Shown here: positions 8,853-15,925 of the stretch, piece after piece
How positions within the stretch are numbered: position 1 is the stretch's first letter
Layout: the number at the start of each line of letters is the position of its first letter
DNA from: Flavobacterium sp. W4I14
Lineage (GTDB): Bacteria > Bacteroidota > Bacteroidia > Sphingobacteriales > Sphingobacteriaceae
Length of the DNA stretch: 64,000 nt
Direction of reading: 5' to 3'
Assembly (NCBI GenBank): GCA_030817875.1
Contig: JAUSZU010000001.1
Span: 1,488,001 to 1,552,000 of the forward strand
Notes under the pieces: generated by a model
What the model saw: only the letters and a program-made list of their open reading frames with translations
Told to the model about the DNA's origin: nothing
Databases searched by the model: none
Position numbers and translations under genes: made by a program

Positions 8853-9160
8853 TGTCCGGTTAAGGCCATGTTTTAACAATTGAGACCAAAAGGGAAAATG
8901 ATGAGACGAAAGCTTAAAACTTTGAGATCACTCAAAATTTATGTTTTAATACAAAGTTTAGTTTGTCCGTTTTTTGAACTACTTAAGACATTTATGTTAG
9001 TTGGATTTCACATTAAAGACATCGTAATGATGAATTTATTTTACAAGTAGAAATAGTGTTTTCAATTGTCTTGTAGCTACTTCATGGTCAGCATCTTTCT
9101 TGCAATAAAGACCCTGAAATAAATTCAGGGTGACGATCGCATATAGAATAATGGTGGATG
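8853..9160. other. Intergenic region, no gene seen
   Basis: About 350 bases separate the tolC homologue from the LD-carboxypeptidase gene. I see AT-rich sequence, one short palindromic repeat at 9111-9131 (arms CCCTGAA and TTCAGGG) and no frame with coding character. Confidence 0.6.
9111..9136. repeat. Dispersed palindromic repeat, CCTGAA type
   Basis: ACCCTGAA-ATAAA-TTCAGGGTGACG: 7-base perfect arms followed by TGACG, the same layout as copies near 12863, 50476 and 59952. It lies just downstream of the LD-carboxypeptidase stop and could also act as a weak terminator. Confidence 0.6.
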
Positions 9161-10183
9161 TTAAACCGTTCGTAATACCGAGCCGGTTTCGTTTATAATT
9201 AAGGTATGGTTTACACCACATTTTAAAGCAAAATTATTTCGTTGGTGCCCTACAGGGAAATCGAAAGCTACAGGGTAATTGTATTCCTTTACTTTTTCCA
9301 AAACAATATCATAAATGGTTTTGCCGAATTCTTCGCCAACATCATCAGGCTTAACTTTAAAACCACCAACGATTAATCCCTTTAGATTTTTCAGTTTGCC
9401 ACTGCGTTTTAGGTTCCACAGCATTCTATCAATACTATAAAGGTATTCGCCAGTATCTTCAATAAAAAGGATTTTACCTTTTGTATCTAAATCAGAATCA
9501 CTGCCTGCTAAAGTTTCAATAATACTTAGGTTTCCGCCCACTAAAATGCCATCAACTTTTCCTTGTCGGTTATTCATATTAGGAGGAGCGGTGTAACCCA
9601 TTTGCTCACCAATTAAAGCATTTTTTACAGATAAAATCGTTTCAATCTGTATAGGTTCAGCTTTACTCCAATCATCTGGAAAACTATTGCACATTTGGGA
9701 GTGGATAGAGGCAATGCCATAATTTTTGGCCAAATGGCAATGTAAAACGGTAATATCACTAAAGCCAATAATCCATTTTGGATTTCTTTTAAACAAAGAG
9801 AAATCTAATTTATCAATTATCCGTACAAAACCATAACCACCGCGGGCACACATAATAGCTTTAATTGTTGGATCATCGAGCATTTGCTGAAAATCAGCTA
9901 GTCTCTCCTCATCTGTTCCACCATAGGTAAAATCACGTTTGCCAACGGTGTCGCCAACCTTAATGTTAAAACCCCAGCTTTGCATCTGTAAAACTGAAGG
10001 CTGGATCTGTTCTTGTGTAATATATCCCGCAGGACTCGTAATCCCGATGGTATCACCAGGTTTTAAATAAGGGGGAATCTTAAATGATGAACTTTCATTT
10101 TCGACGGTATTGGCGAGTGTTTTAAAAGCAGGAAGTACAGTTGCAGTCGCAATAAATGAAGAAAGGAAATGTTTTCTGTTCAT
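9161..10183 (-). CDS. LD-carboxypeptidase (peptidase family S66)
   Basis: The 340-residue enzyme matches the LdcA/MccF family, which removes the terminal D-Ala from muropeptide tetrapeptides or deacylates microcin-type adducts. The Ser-Glu-His triad is visible: S142 in IGFSDIT, E242 in FIEDTGEYLYS and H313 in PVGHQRNNFAL. The ARGGYG motif that forms the oxyanion region is at 113-118. The N-terminus (MNRKHFLSSFIATATVLPAF) looks like a signal sequence, suggesting a periplasmic location rather than the cytoplasm as for E. coli LdcA. It stands alone. Confidence 0.9.
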   Translation of the reverse strand: MNRKHFLSSFIATATVLPAFKTLANTVENESSSFKIPPYLKPGDTIGITSPAGYITQEQIQPSVLQMQSWGFNIKVGDTVGKRDFTYGGTDEERLADFQQMLDDPTIKAIMCARGGYGFVRIIDKLDFSLFKRNPKWIIGFSDITVLHCHLAKNYGIASIHSQMCNSFPDDWSKAEPIQIETILSVKNALIGEQMGYTAPPNMNNRQGKVDGILVGGNLSIIETLAGSDSDLDTKGKILFIEDTGEYLYSIDRMLWNLKRSGKLKNLKGLIVGGFKVKPDDVGEEFGKTIYDIVLEKVKEYNYPVAFDFPVGHQRNNFALKCGVNHTLIINETGSVLRTV

Positions 10184-10243
10184 CTAAAATATGGATGTGA
10201 TGTTGATCGGACTAATATAGGATTTAAAATATTCGTATAAAAG

Positions 10244-10276
10244 AAAAGGGATTTATATCCATAAATCCCTTTTTTA
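10244..10276. terminator. Strong hairpin upstream of the LD-carboxypeptidase gene
   Basis: AAAAGGGATTTAT-ATCC-ATAAATCCCTTTTTT is a perfect 13-base stem with A and T tracts on either side, typical of a bidirectional intrinsic terminator. No intact gene reads into it from either side, so it is either an orphan or a leader structure of the minus-strand carboxypeptidase gene 61 bases away. Confidence 0.6.
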
Positions 10277-10426
10277 AACCAAACAAATTAATCTGTAAAA
10301 GATTAGTATAATGTGAATTATATAAATAACCCAGAATGAAATAAAAAGTTTTGAGATTTTTGAAAAAATAAAGCATATCATATTCATTGCCTACGAATTG
10401 ACTTTTAAATTACCGTATCTGCTAAA

Positions 10427-10521
10427 TAGCCCTGATGGAAACGGAAATACTTTTTGGCTCCGTTATATTGTATTTTCGGAAGATTTCCAAAAAGATTGGA
10501 GTGGACAGCAGGAGCAGCCCC
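10427..10521. repeat. Dispersed Bacteroidota intergenic repeat, TAGCCCTGAT type
   Basis: The left end reads TAGCCCTGATGGAAACGGAA and the right end GGACAGCAGGAGCAGCCCC. Inner arms CTTTTTGG and CCAAAAAG pair, so the roughly 95-base unit can fold into a long imperfect hairpin. Related fragments (GCGATAGCAGGACTGC) occur at 38672. Confidence 0.5.
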
Positions 10522-10619
10522 ATACTATAAGCACTGAAACTGCGCTTCTAAATAATCAAAAAGTTAGGATATTTAATCGAGCTCCTTCACTGTACTACCA
10601 TTGACAGGCTCCAAATGGT

Positions 10620-10746
10620 CGTCATCTCGACTGTTGCGCAATCCCGAACTTTCGGGAGAAAGATCTTTGTACCAAGTTATTGAGATCAAATTTAAAAGAT
10701 TTCTCCTCCAAAGGAGTTCCTTTGGAACACTGCGGTCGAAATGACG
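10620..10746. repeat. Compound palindromic repeat, GTCATCTCGAC type
   Basis: The outer ends CGTCATCTCGAC and GTCGAAATGACG are inverted copies of each other. Inside them are two smaller hairpins, CCCGAA/TTCGGG and CCAAAGGA/TCCTTTGG. The whole 127-base unit looks like paired REP-type elements. A simpler copy with the same ends (GTCATTTCG/CGAAATGAC) is at 52051-52075. Confidence 0.6.
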
Positions 10747-10844
10747 ATACCTCAAGACCAATCACCGGCTTTATCCATCTGTATCTGTCATTTATATTGA
10801 TTTTTATACAATAAATTATCCTTCAGGATGGCGGCATCTACGTA

Positions 10845-10872
10845 AAAAGGTAAAGGCTACCCATCGCGGATA
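10845..10872 (-). terminator. Hairpin terminator downstream of the tRNA-like element
   Basis: Reading on the minus strand, AAAGGCTA and TAGCCTTT form an 8-base stem around a loop TCCGCGATGGG, followed by CCTTTTTACG. It lies about 90 bases downstream of the tRNA-like element in the direction of its transcription and would end a transcript starting near 11243. Confidence 0.55.
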
Positions 10873-10960
10873 GCCTTTGCTAACAACAAAACAAATATAA
10901 GATAACCAAATCTTGCCTGATTGAGCAGAATCAGGGTAAAGTGCTATGAGATACACTTTG

Positions 10961-11031
10961 CGGCCTAGTAATGGATTCGAACCATTGTAGAGAGTTTATG
11001 AAACTCCAACCTTCCAATCGGTCAACTGGCC
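10961..11031 (-). tRNA. tRNA-like gene with CAT anticodon, unusual acceptor stem
   Basis: The minus strand folds as a cloverleaf. Acceptor GGCCAGT pairs with ACT-A-GGCC: 7 pairs with one bulged A. T8 and G9 follow, then a D arm ACCG/AGGT with a GG-containing loop. The anticodon stem GGAGT/ACTCT is perfect, with loop TTCATAA (T33, CAT anticodon). A 4-base variable loop leads to a perfect 5-base T stem AATGG/CCATT with loop TTCGAAT. The 3' end is followed by G-CAA, so CCA is not encoded. CAT would mean Met, initiator Met or lysidine-modified Ile. The bulged acceptor and short D loop suggest a divergent or decaying tRNA rather than a standard housekeeping copy. Confidence 0.6.
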
Positions 11032-11036
11032 CTGTT

Positions 11037-11197
11037 TTATAATTGCTTTAATGCCAAATAATCCCTTAGTTCTAAAATCTGTTCTTTATTTAAGCTATCT
11101 TCATCCTTTGCAAGCACTGAGTCATCTGTTTCTGTTTGTAACGGATAAATGAGTTTCGGATATTCATCTACAGCTGGAATTTAAAATAAATCGACAT
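11037..11197 (-). pseudogene. Frameshifted small ORF directly upstream of the tRNA-like element
   Basis: An ATG at 11197 gives MSIYFKFQL and then stops. Shifting frame by one base at about 11175-11180 gives an uninterrupted further 46 codons (PAVDEYPKLIYPLQTETDD through LELRDYLALKQL) ending at TAA 11037-11039. The joined 53-residue product is hydrophilic and protein-like, so this is probably a small gene with a one-base deletion, or a sequencing error. I do not recognise the family. Its stop lies 5 bases before the tRNA-like element, so both would share one transcript. Confidence 0.45.
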
Positions 11198-11249
11198 GAT
11201 TTTAGCGTTTTAATTGTTCAACATATTTTTGTTAATGATTAATGTTGAG

Positions 11250-11257
11250 CAAATATA
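11250..11257 (-). promoter_or_regulatory. Possible -7 element for the small ORF and tRNA-like element
   Basis: The minus strand reads TATATTTG, an exact TAnnTTTG match, 52 bases upstream of the ATG of the broken small ORF. No convincing -33 TTTG was found at the right distance, so support is limited. Confidence 0.35.
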
Positions 11258-11545
11258 TAAATAAGTATATAATATCTATGGATTTAGTAGTTATTATTTT
11301 GATAAATATTACAACTGTTTCATTTTCAGTAAAATAATTTTTATAAGTGCCACTGTTTTATTAGAGATACTGCCTTGAACTAAATAAACTGAATATAAAC
11401 AGGCGCGATTTTTATTGTGTAAAAGTGAATAGCAGGAGCGAAGTACCCAAGAACCAGCGGCGTTCATTTCCAAACCATTAAATTCAATTTCAGAAAAGCT
11501 AATTATTTTAAGGATATTTGCAGTTCAAACATTAAAATAGTAATT
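11258..11545. other. AT-rich intergenic stretch
   Basis: About 290 bases of AT-rich sequence between the putative promoter of the small ORF and the helicase-like gene. I see no coding frame and no repeat here. Confidence 0.5.
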
Positions 11546-12841
11546 GTGTCTTTAGATAAATTAAAACTTAGCAAACCACTTGTAGCGGCCATGACTGATG
11601 CAGGATTTTTAACTCCAAAAGAAATCCAAGCCAGAACAATGTCGCGCATTTTAGGTGGACAAGATGTTATAGCGGTGGGACCGGAGGGTTCGGGAAAAAC
11701 AACAACTTATGTTTTAGCTACTTTAATGAAGTTGAAGTACGCTTTTGAGGAAGCACCAAGGGCTTTAATTTTAGTGCCAGATGCAGAACATGTTGATCAT
11801 GTTTTGGAGCAATTTAAATTATTGAACCGTAACAATACCTTCAGGATTTTGGGAATTGATAGCCGTGGTGCAGTCGATACGCAGATGAATGAAATAACAG
11901 ATGGTGTTGATATTATCGTTGCCGTACCCGATCGGGCTCGTGCTTTATATTTAAAACTGGCACTAAATACCAATAAAATACAATTGTTTATTGTGGATAA
12001 TGCAGAGCTTATTGTTAAAAAAGGCCTCCAGTTGCCAGTTGTAGAGCTAGCGAACAGCGCCTATAAATCTCAGCATATAGTGTTTACGGAGGTAATGCAT
12101 GAGAAATTGAACCATATGATTTCGCCTTTCATGAAAGATTCTACCACAACAATTGAGGTAGATGAAATAGGTGAAAAGCAGGCAGAAGTTTATCAACAGA
12201 TGCTTTATCAGGTACCTAATTTCAGAACAAAGCTTAATCTGTTAACCTTATTATTAAATGATACTGAGGTTTTTGATAAAGTTGTGGTTTTTGTAAATAC
12301 GCGTTTAACTGCACAAACAGTTTATAAAAACTTTAATCAGCATAAAGAAGGTGAGATCAGTATCTATCGTTCACTGTTTTTTGATGATAAGGGCTATGAC
12401 GATATTGAAGACTTTAAAAATAACCCAGATGCAAGAGTTTTAATTGTTGCTAATGAGAATTTAGGCGAACTTAATATTGAGGGAATTCCTTTTATCCTGC
12501 ACTTTGAATTGCCAGAGCAGAAAGAAACGTTAATTCAGCGTATTGTTAAACATGGTGATGAAGATGTTGTAGCAATTACTTTTTCTACCGATATCGAATT
12601 GATTGAAGTGAAAAAAATTGAACAGGCCATTGGGCAGAAACTCGAAATAATGGAATTGCCCGAAGATTTGAAAGTTGTTGATGCAGCTGCTAAACCAAAG
12701 AAAAAGAAAACTGAAGATGATGAGGATACTGACCGAGGTGCAGCTTTTCACGAGAAAAAGGCCAGTAACTTGAAAAATTACAACTATAGCGCAGGTACAA
12801 AAGCTAAAATGACTTATAAGAATAAAAAAGGATTGTCTTAA
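11546..12841 (+). CDS. DEAD-box helicase-like protein with degenerate motifs
   Basis: The fold of a DEAD-box RNA helicase is clear: an F-x-x-P-x-x-Q segment (FLTPKEIQ, 21-28), Walker A GPEGSGKT (45-52), two RecA-like halves and a lysine-rich C-terminal tail. But the catalytic motifs are changed. DEAD is DNAE (151-154), SAT is TEV (181-183), the ARGxD of motif V is LGELN (306-310), and HRxGRxxR is QRIVKHGD (331-338). Of those only the first Asp and one Arg survive. The start is a GTG at 11546. It may bind RNA or nucleotide without unwinding, for example as a regulatory paralogue; that is inference. Confidence 0.8.
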   Translation: MSLDKLKLSKPLVAAMTDAGFLTPKEIQARTMSRILGGQDVIAVGPEGSGKTTTYVLATLMKLKYAFEEAPRALILVPDAEHVDHVLEQFKLLNRNNTFRILGIDSRGAVDTQMNEITDGVDIIVAVPDRARALYLKLALNTNKIQLFIVDNAELIVKKGLQLPVVELANSAYKSQHIVFTEVMHEKLNHMISPFMKDSTTTIEVDEIGEKQAEVYQQMLYQVPNFRTKLNLLTLLLNDTEVFDKVVVFVNTRLTAQTVYKNFNQHKEGEISIYRSLFFDDKGYDDIEDFKNNPDARVLIVANENLGELNIEGIPFILHFELPEQKETLIQRIVKHGDEDVVAITFSTDIELIEVKKIEQAIGQKLEIMELPEDLKVVDAAAKPKKKKTEDDEDTDRGAAFHEKKASNLKNYNYSAGTKAKMTYKNKKGLS

Positions 12842-12856
12842 AAACTTCCTTGAGAA

Positions 12857-12940
12857 TCGTCCTCCTGAACTTGTTTCAGGATCTTTACATCGAAGATTTT
12901 GTACGCCTTAAGAGATTCTAAAATAAATTCAGAATGACAG
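12857..12940. repeat. Dispersed palindromic repeat pair, CCTGAAC type
   Basis: TCCTGAA-CTTG-TTTCAGGA (12863-12881) is a palindrome, and AAATAAATTCAGAATGACAG about 55 bases later is its decayed partner in inverse order. It is the same family as 9111, 50476 and 59952. Confidence 0.5.
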
Positions 12941-12950
12941 TATCTCTTTT

Positions 12951-12996
12951 AACAAAAAAAGCTCCTCAGAATTCAATCTGAGGAGCTTTTTTTGTT
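12951..12996. terminator. Bidirectional terminator between helicase-like gene and ompA
   Basis: GCTCCTCAGA-ATTCAA-TCTGAGGAGC, with 7-base A and T tracts on both sides extending to AAC/GTT, forms a near-perfect stem. It separates two convergent genes and should stop transcription from both. Confidence 0.9.
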
Positions 12997-13011
12997 AACC
13001 TTTATTTACCA

Positions 13012-14289
13012 TTAGTATAAAGTAAACTCTACACGACGGTTTTGTTGACGGCCAGCTGCAGTTTTGTTCGTTGCAATTGGTTGATCAGGTCCGTAACCTG
13101 TAGCTTCAATTCTTGATGCATTTGCACCTTGAGATACTAAATAAGCTTTTACCGATTCTGCTCTGTCTTTAGATAAACGTAAGTTTAATTCTCTACCACC
13201 AGTATTATCAGTATGACCTGCTAATTTTAAGCTAAAGTTTTTCTCTACCAATAAGCCAGCAACACGGTTTAAAGTAGCATACGATTTAGAACGGATGGTT
13301 GATTTACCTAAATCGAACTCTAAGTTAGAAATCGCATCTCTAACCACTTTACGATCGGCCTCAGTAATTACTTTGGTTTCTTTAATGATTTCGCGTTGAA
13401 CTTTGATAGGGCAACCAGAACCATCAACAACAGTACCTGATGCAGTACCTGGACATTTGTCGAATTTGTTTGCTACACCATCATTATCATCATCGCCCAA
13501 ATCTTTGGCATATTGCTCTCTATCGCGTTGTGCATTTTGCTCAGCGGTTGATAATGCCCTTCTTAATTCAGCACTTTCTTCAGCACTTTCTTTACGTAAG
13601 TTTGCTAACGAACTGTAGTTTTGTAACTGAGGTTTGTCTTTGCTACCCAACGCAAACTCTACACCAGCATGTGCATAAGCGAATCTGCTTTTAGGTAAAG
13701 ATTCTGGAGATTTAATAAAATTAACATCGTAACCTAAATCAATATTGATTCCTTTTGCAACACCCAGTTTAACACCGGCGCCTACAGGGATAAACCAACC
13801 TTCTCTGTTATTGCTTTCGCTTACTACTGCACCACTCGTACTGTAATCAGACGACATATAACCAGCACCACCTTTTAAATAGGGGATTAAAACTGCATTT
13901 TCTTGATTAATGTTGATATTGGCAACGTTAAAAACAGCGGTTAATGCGCCAGACCATTCAACGCTTTGTTGAAAATCAGTAGTTCCGTTTGTCGATTTAA
14001 TATCGCCTCTTAGAAAATCAGCCTGCAAACCTAAAGACGGTAAAATTTGCTTTCTAACATTTACTCCGTAACCGATACTTTTAAATTCTTTTGCTGTAAC
14101 ACTTCCCGAACCGAAAATAGTGTTAGGAGAAAGTATGCCTCCATGTACACCTACGCTCCAGGTACGAAAAGATTTTTCTCCAAACCTAGAACCTGTTGTA
14201 GTGCTGGTTGGCGTTTCCTGTGCAAATAATTGTGATGATAAACCTAATAAAGCAATCAACATTGTTGATTTAGTAATTCTTGTATTCAT
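13012..14289 (-). CDS. OmpA-family outer-membrane protein with thrombospondin type 3 repeat
   Basis: A signal peptide (about 1-23, ending LFAQ) is followed by an N-terminal eight-stranded barrel-like region to about residue 210. Next come a short coiled linker, a calcium-binding type 3 repeat (DDDNDGVANKFDKCPG), and a C-terminal OmpA domain that holds peptidoglycan. The OmpA signature is visible around LAGHTDNTGG and LNLRLSKDRAESVKAYL. It ends in aromatic VEFTLY. At 425 residues it has the common Bacteroidota layout, tethering outer membrane to cell wall. It is a single-gene unit bounded by terminators. Confidence 0.92.
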   Translation of the reverse strand: MNTRITKSTMLIALLGLSSQLFAQETPTSTTTGSRFGEKSFRTWSVGVHGGILSPNTIFGSGSVTAKEFKSIGYGVNVRKQILPSLGLQADFLRGDIKSTNGTTDFQQSVEWSGALTAVFNVANININQENAVLIPYLKGGAGYMSSDYSTSGAVVSESNNREGWFIPVGAGVKLGVAKGINIDLGYDVNFIKSPESLPKSRFAYAHAGVEFALGSKDKPQLQNYSSLANLRKESAEESAELRRALSTAEQNAQRDREQYAKDLGDDDNDGVANKFDKCPGTASGTVVDGSGCPIKVQREIIKETKVITEADRKVVRDAISNLEFDLGKSTIRSKSYATLNRVAGLLVEKNFSLKLAGHTDNTGGRELNLRLSKDRAESVKAYLVSQGANASRIEATGYGPDQPIATNKTAAGRQQNRRVEFTLY

Positions 14290-14466
14290 GTTTTTCTATT
14301 TTGTAAATATTAGTCTCTTAACAGTTTTTACATCATACTGTTTTGTATGGGCTAAGAAAAAACCCTGCCAAAAGCATTATTTTTCTTACAAATAGCATGT
14401 TATCAGAAGATTAGGAGGGTAAATAAATTTCGCAAAAATGTTACTACATAACTGAAATCATGTTGA

Positions 14467-14492
14467 TTTTTGTATAGTATTCTATACAAAAA
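14467..14492. terminator. AT-rich perfect hairpin downstream of the YdeI-like gene
   Basis: TTTTTGTATAG-TATT-CTATACAAAAA has 11-base perfect arms. It lies between the stop of the YdeI-like gene and the ompA promoter region, so it may end the minus-strand trmH-ydeI transcript. A regulatory site is the alternative. Confidence 0.45.
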
Positions 14493-14525
14493 ATTAAAAA
14501 GAACCTTTATGTAGTAGTTTAAATT

Positions 14526-15188
14526 CTACTTGTTTGACGGATTTTTCTTATTGTTCAGTAACATCTCCAGCGTTTTTTCAAGCCTGTTTGTACGCGTCTT
14601 TTCCTGTTTCGCAGATAAAAGCCAAAGTACGTATTCTTTCCTGTGGGAGTAAGCGAGTTGGTTAAAGTAATCTAATGCTTTAGGATGGCTTTCTAAAAGG
14701 GTTTTTAAATCTTCAGGGAGTGTAACGGTTTTATTTATCGGATCTATATATTCACCAAATTCGTTGGTTTTAATATGATCATTTCTCAAGCCTGATGGCT
14801 TTACTTCAGTAATGAATTTTAAACGCAGGGCAGTCCAGGTTTCATCTACCGCTGCTGATGCGCATGGGGTTAAACCGAAAGTATTTAGTTCTTCCCAGCT
14901 TTTCATCAGGTCGAGATCTGATTTTATTTTTGAAGTTTTCTTGGGATAAAACACCCAGATGATGGTTTTTGCATCTATCTCTTTAAGATTACTTTGAATT
15001 TGTTTGTTAAGCTTATCTTTGTTTATAGTGAAAGTAATCAATACATTAAATGGAACTTCGTTATTATAATTTATAACAATACCGGAAGGAATATCGCCAA
15101 ATATAGCGGTTGCTTGTTCTGGAGCATCAAGTACCTTAACCACGTAACCAGGTTTTATCTGAAGTTTTTTTAATAATAAATTTTCCAT
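14526..15188 (-). CDS. YdeI/OmpD-associated family protein with DUF3052-like N-terminus
   Basis: The C-terminal half (about 140-215) has the YdeI/OmdA core: LPEDLKTLL, then ALDYFNQLAYSHRKEYVLWLLSAKQEKTR, with the conserved His-Arg-Lys and terminal basic helix. The N-terminal half (1-125) resembles DUF3052 proteins: LQIKPGYVVKVLDAP, then TIIWVFYPKK and CASAAVDETWTALRLKF. Both parts occur in bacteriocin-protection or stress-related proteins, but no reaction is known. It starts 9 bases after the TrmH-family gene and so is likely cotranscribed with it. Confidence 0.75.
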   Translation of the reverse strand: MENLLLKKLQIKPGYVVKVLDAPEQATAIFGDIPSGIVINYNNEVPFNVLITFTINKDKLNKQIQSNLKEIDAKTIIWVFYPKKTSKIKSDLDLMKSWEELNTFGLTPCASAAVDETWTALRLKFITEVKPSGLRNDHIKTNEFGEYIDPINKTVTLPEDLKTLLESHPKALDYFNQLAYSHRKEYVLWLLSAKQEKTRTNRLEKTLEMLLNNKKNPSNK

Positions 15189-15197
15189 AATAGCAAC

Positions 15198-15734
15198 TTA
15201 CAGCCTCAATTTAGCGAAGAAATCCCAAAAAACAATACCGGCAGAGATCACGATGTTAAAAGAATGTTTGGTTCCAAATTGCGGGATTTCGATGCATTCA
15301 TCAATTTTTGCCATCACTTCATCGCTCACACCATCAACCTCGTTTCCAAAAATCAGTGCATACTTTTTATCCTGATCGGGTTGGAAAGTGTTCAGCATGG
15401 TACTGTTTTCGGCTTGTTCTATTGCAATGATCTCATAACCAAGAGCTCTTAAGGCATCAACGGCCTGTGAGGTATCGGTATAATGAATCCAATCTACAGA
15501 TTGTGTAGCACCTAACGCTGTTTTCTCAATTTCGCGGTGTGGCGGTTGAGCTGTTATGCCACAAAGGATAACTTTTTCCAATGCAAATCCGTCGGCTGTG
15601 CGGAATATCGAACCTACATTGTGCATACTGCGCACATTATCCAACACCACCACAACAGGTAATTTTTCCTGTGCTTTAAACGCTTCAATATCCGGACGAT
15701 TAAGCTCGTCTAATTTTAATTTTCTCATTAACAT
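15198..15734 (-). CDS. TrmH/SpoU-family RNA 2'-O-methyltransferase
   Basis: The 178-residue protein has the SPOUT knot motifs: motif 1 NVRSMHNVGSIFRTADGF, motif 2 ALIFGNEVDGVSDEVM and motif 3 IPQFGTKHSFNIVISAGI. It lacks the N-terminal substrate-binding domain of larger SpoU enzymes, as in many small TrmH or TrmL-like proteins. The target (tRNA or rRNA ribose) cannot be decided. Two Met codons lie close together at the start (15734 and 15728); either is possible. Confidence 0.9.
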   Translation of the reverse strand: MLMRKLKLDELNRPDIEAFKAQEKLPVVVVLDNVRSMHNVGSIFRTADGFALEKVILCGITAQPPHREIEKTALGATQSVDWIHYTDTSQAVDALRALGYEIIAIEQAENSTMLNTFQPDQDKKYALIFGNEVDGVSDEVMAKIDECIEIPQFGTKHSFNIVISAGIVFWDFFAKLRL

Positions 15735-15742
15735 TTAATGTT

Positions 15743-15921
15743 TTACCACAGATAAACAGGATGAACACAGATGGTATATTTTTTTGTTCGTAACTAAATA
15801 ATTATCAACTGATAGCCCAGTTTTTTGTCTACTATATTTTATTAAGTTTAACCTTGATGAAAAACAGAATGCAAATTTTTCTCACCAAAATCTGTGTTTA
15901 TCTGTGCAAATCTGTGGTTAA
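15743..15921. repeat. Inverted-repeat element with ACCACAGAT ends
   Basis: The left end reads ACCACAGATAAACAGG then ATGAACACAGAT. The right end on the opposite strand reads ACCACAGATTTGCACAGATA then AACACAGAT. The two roughly 30-base ends enclose about 115 bases of AT-rich sequence with no coding frame, like a small non-autonomous element. A condensed relative is at 19667-19727. Confidence 0.5.
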
Positions 15922-15925
15922 TATT

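Larger units (their letters stand above)
10277..11030. other. Gene-poor region with repeats and a tRNA-like element
   Basis: No intact protein gene is seen here. The stretch holds one element beginning TAGCCCTGATGG, one 127-base compound palindrome, a terminator-like hairpin (10845-10872) and the tRNA-like structure at 10961-11031. A 68-codon plus-strand frame starting at 10398 runs through the first repeat and is not convincing as a gene. Confidence 0.6.

Noticed and set aside
10398..10604. A 68-codon plus-strand frame in the gap before the tRNA-like element
   Set aside because: It runs straight through the TAGCCCTGAT repeat, has no recognisable domain, and no promoter or start context; treated as chance.
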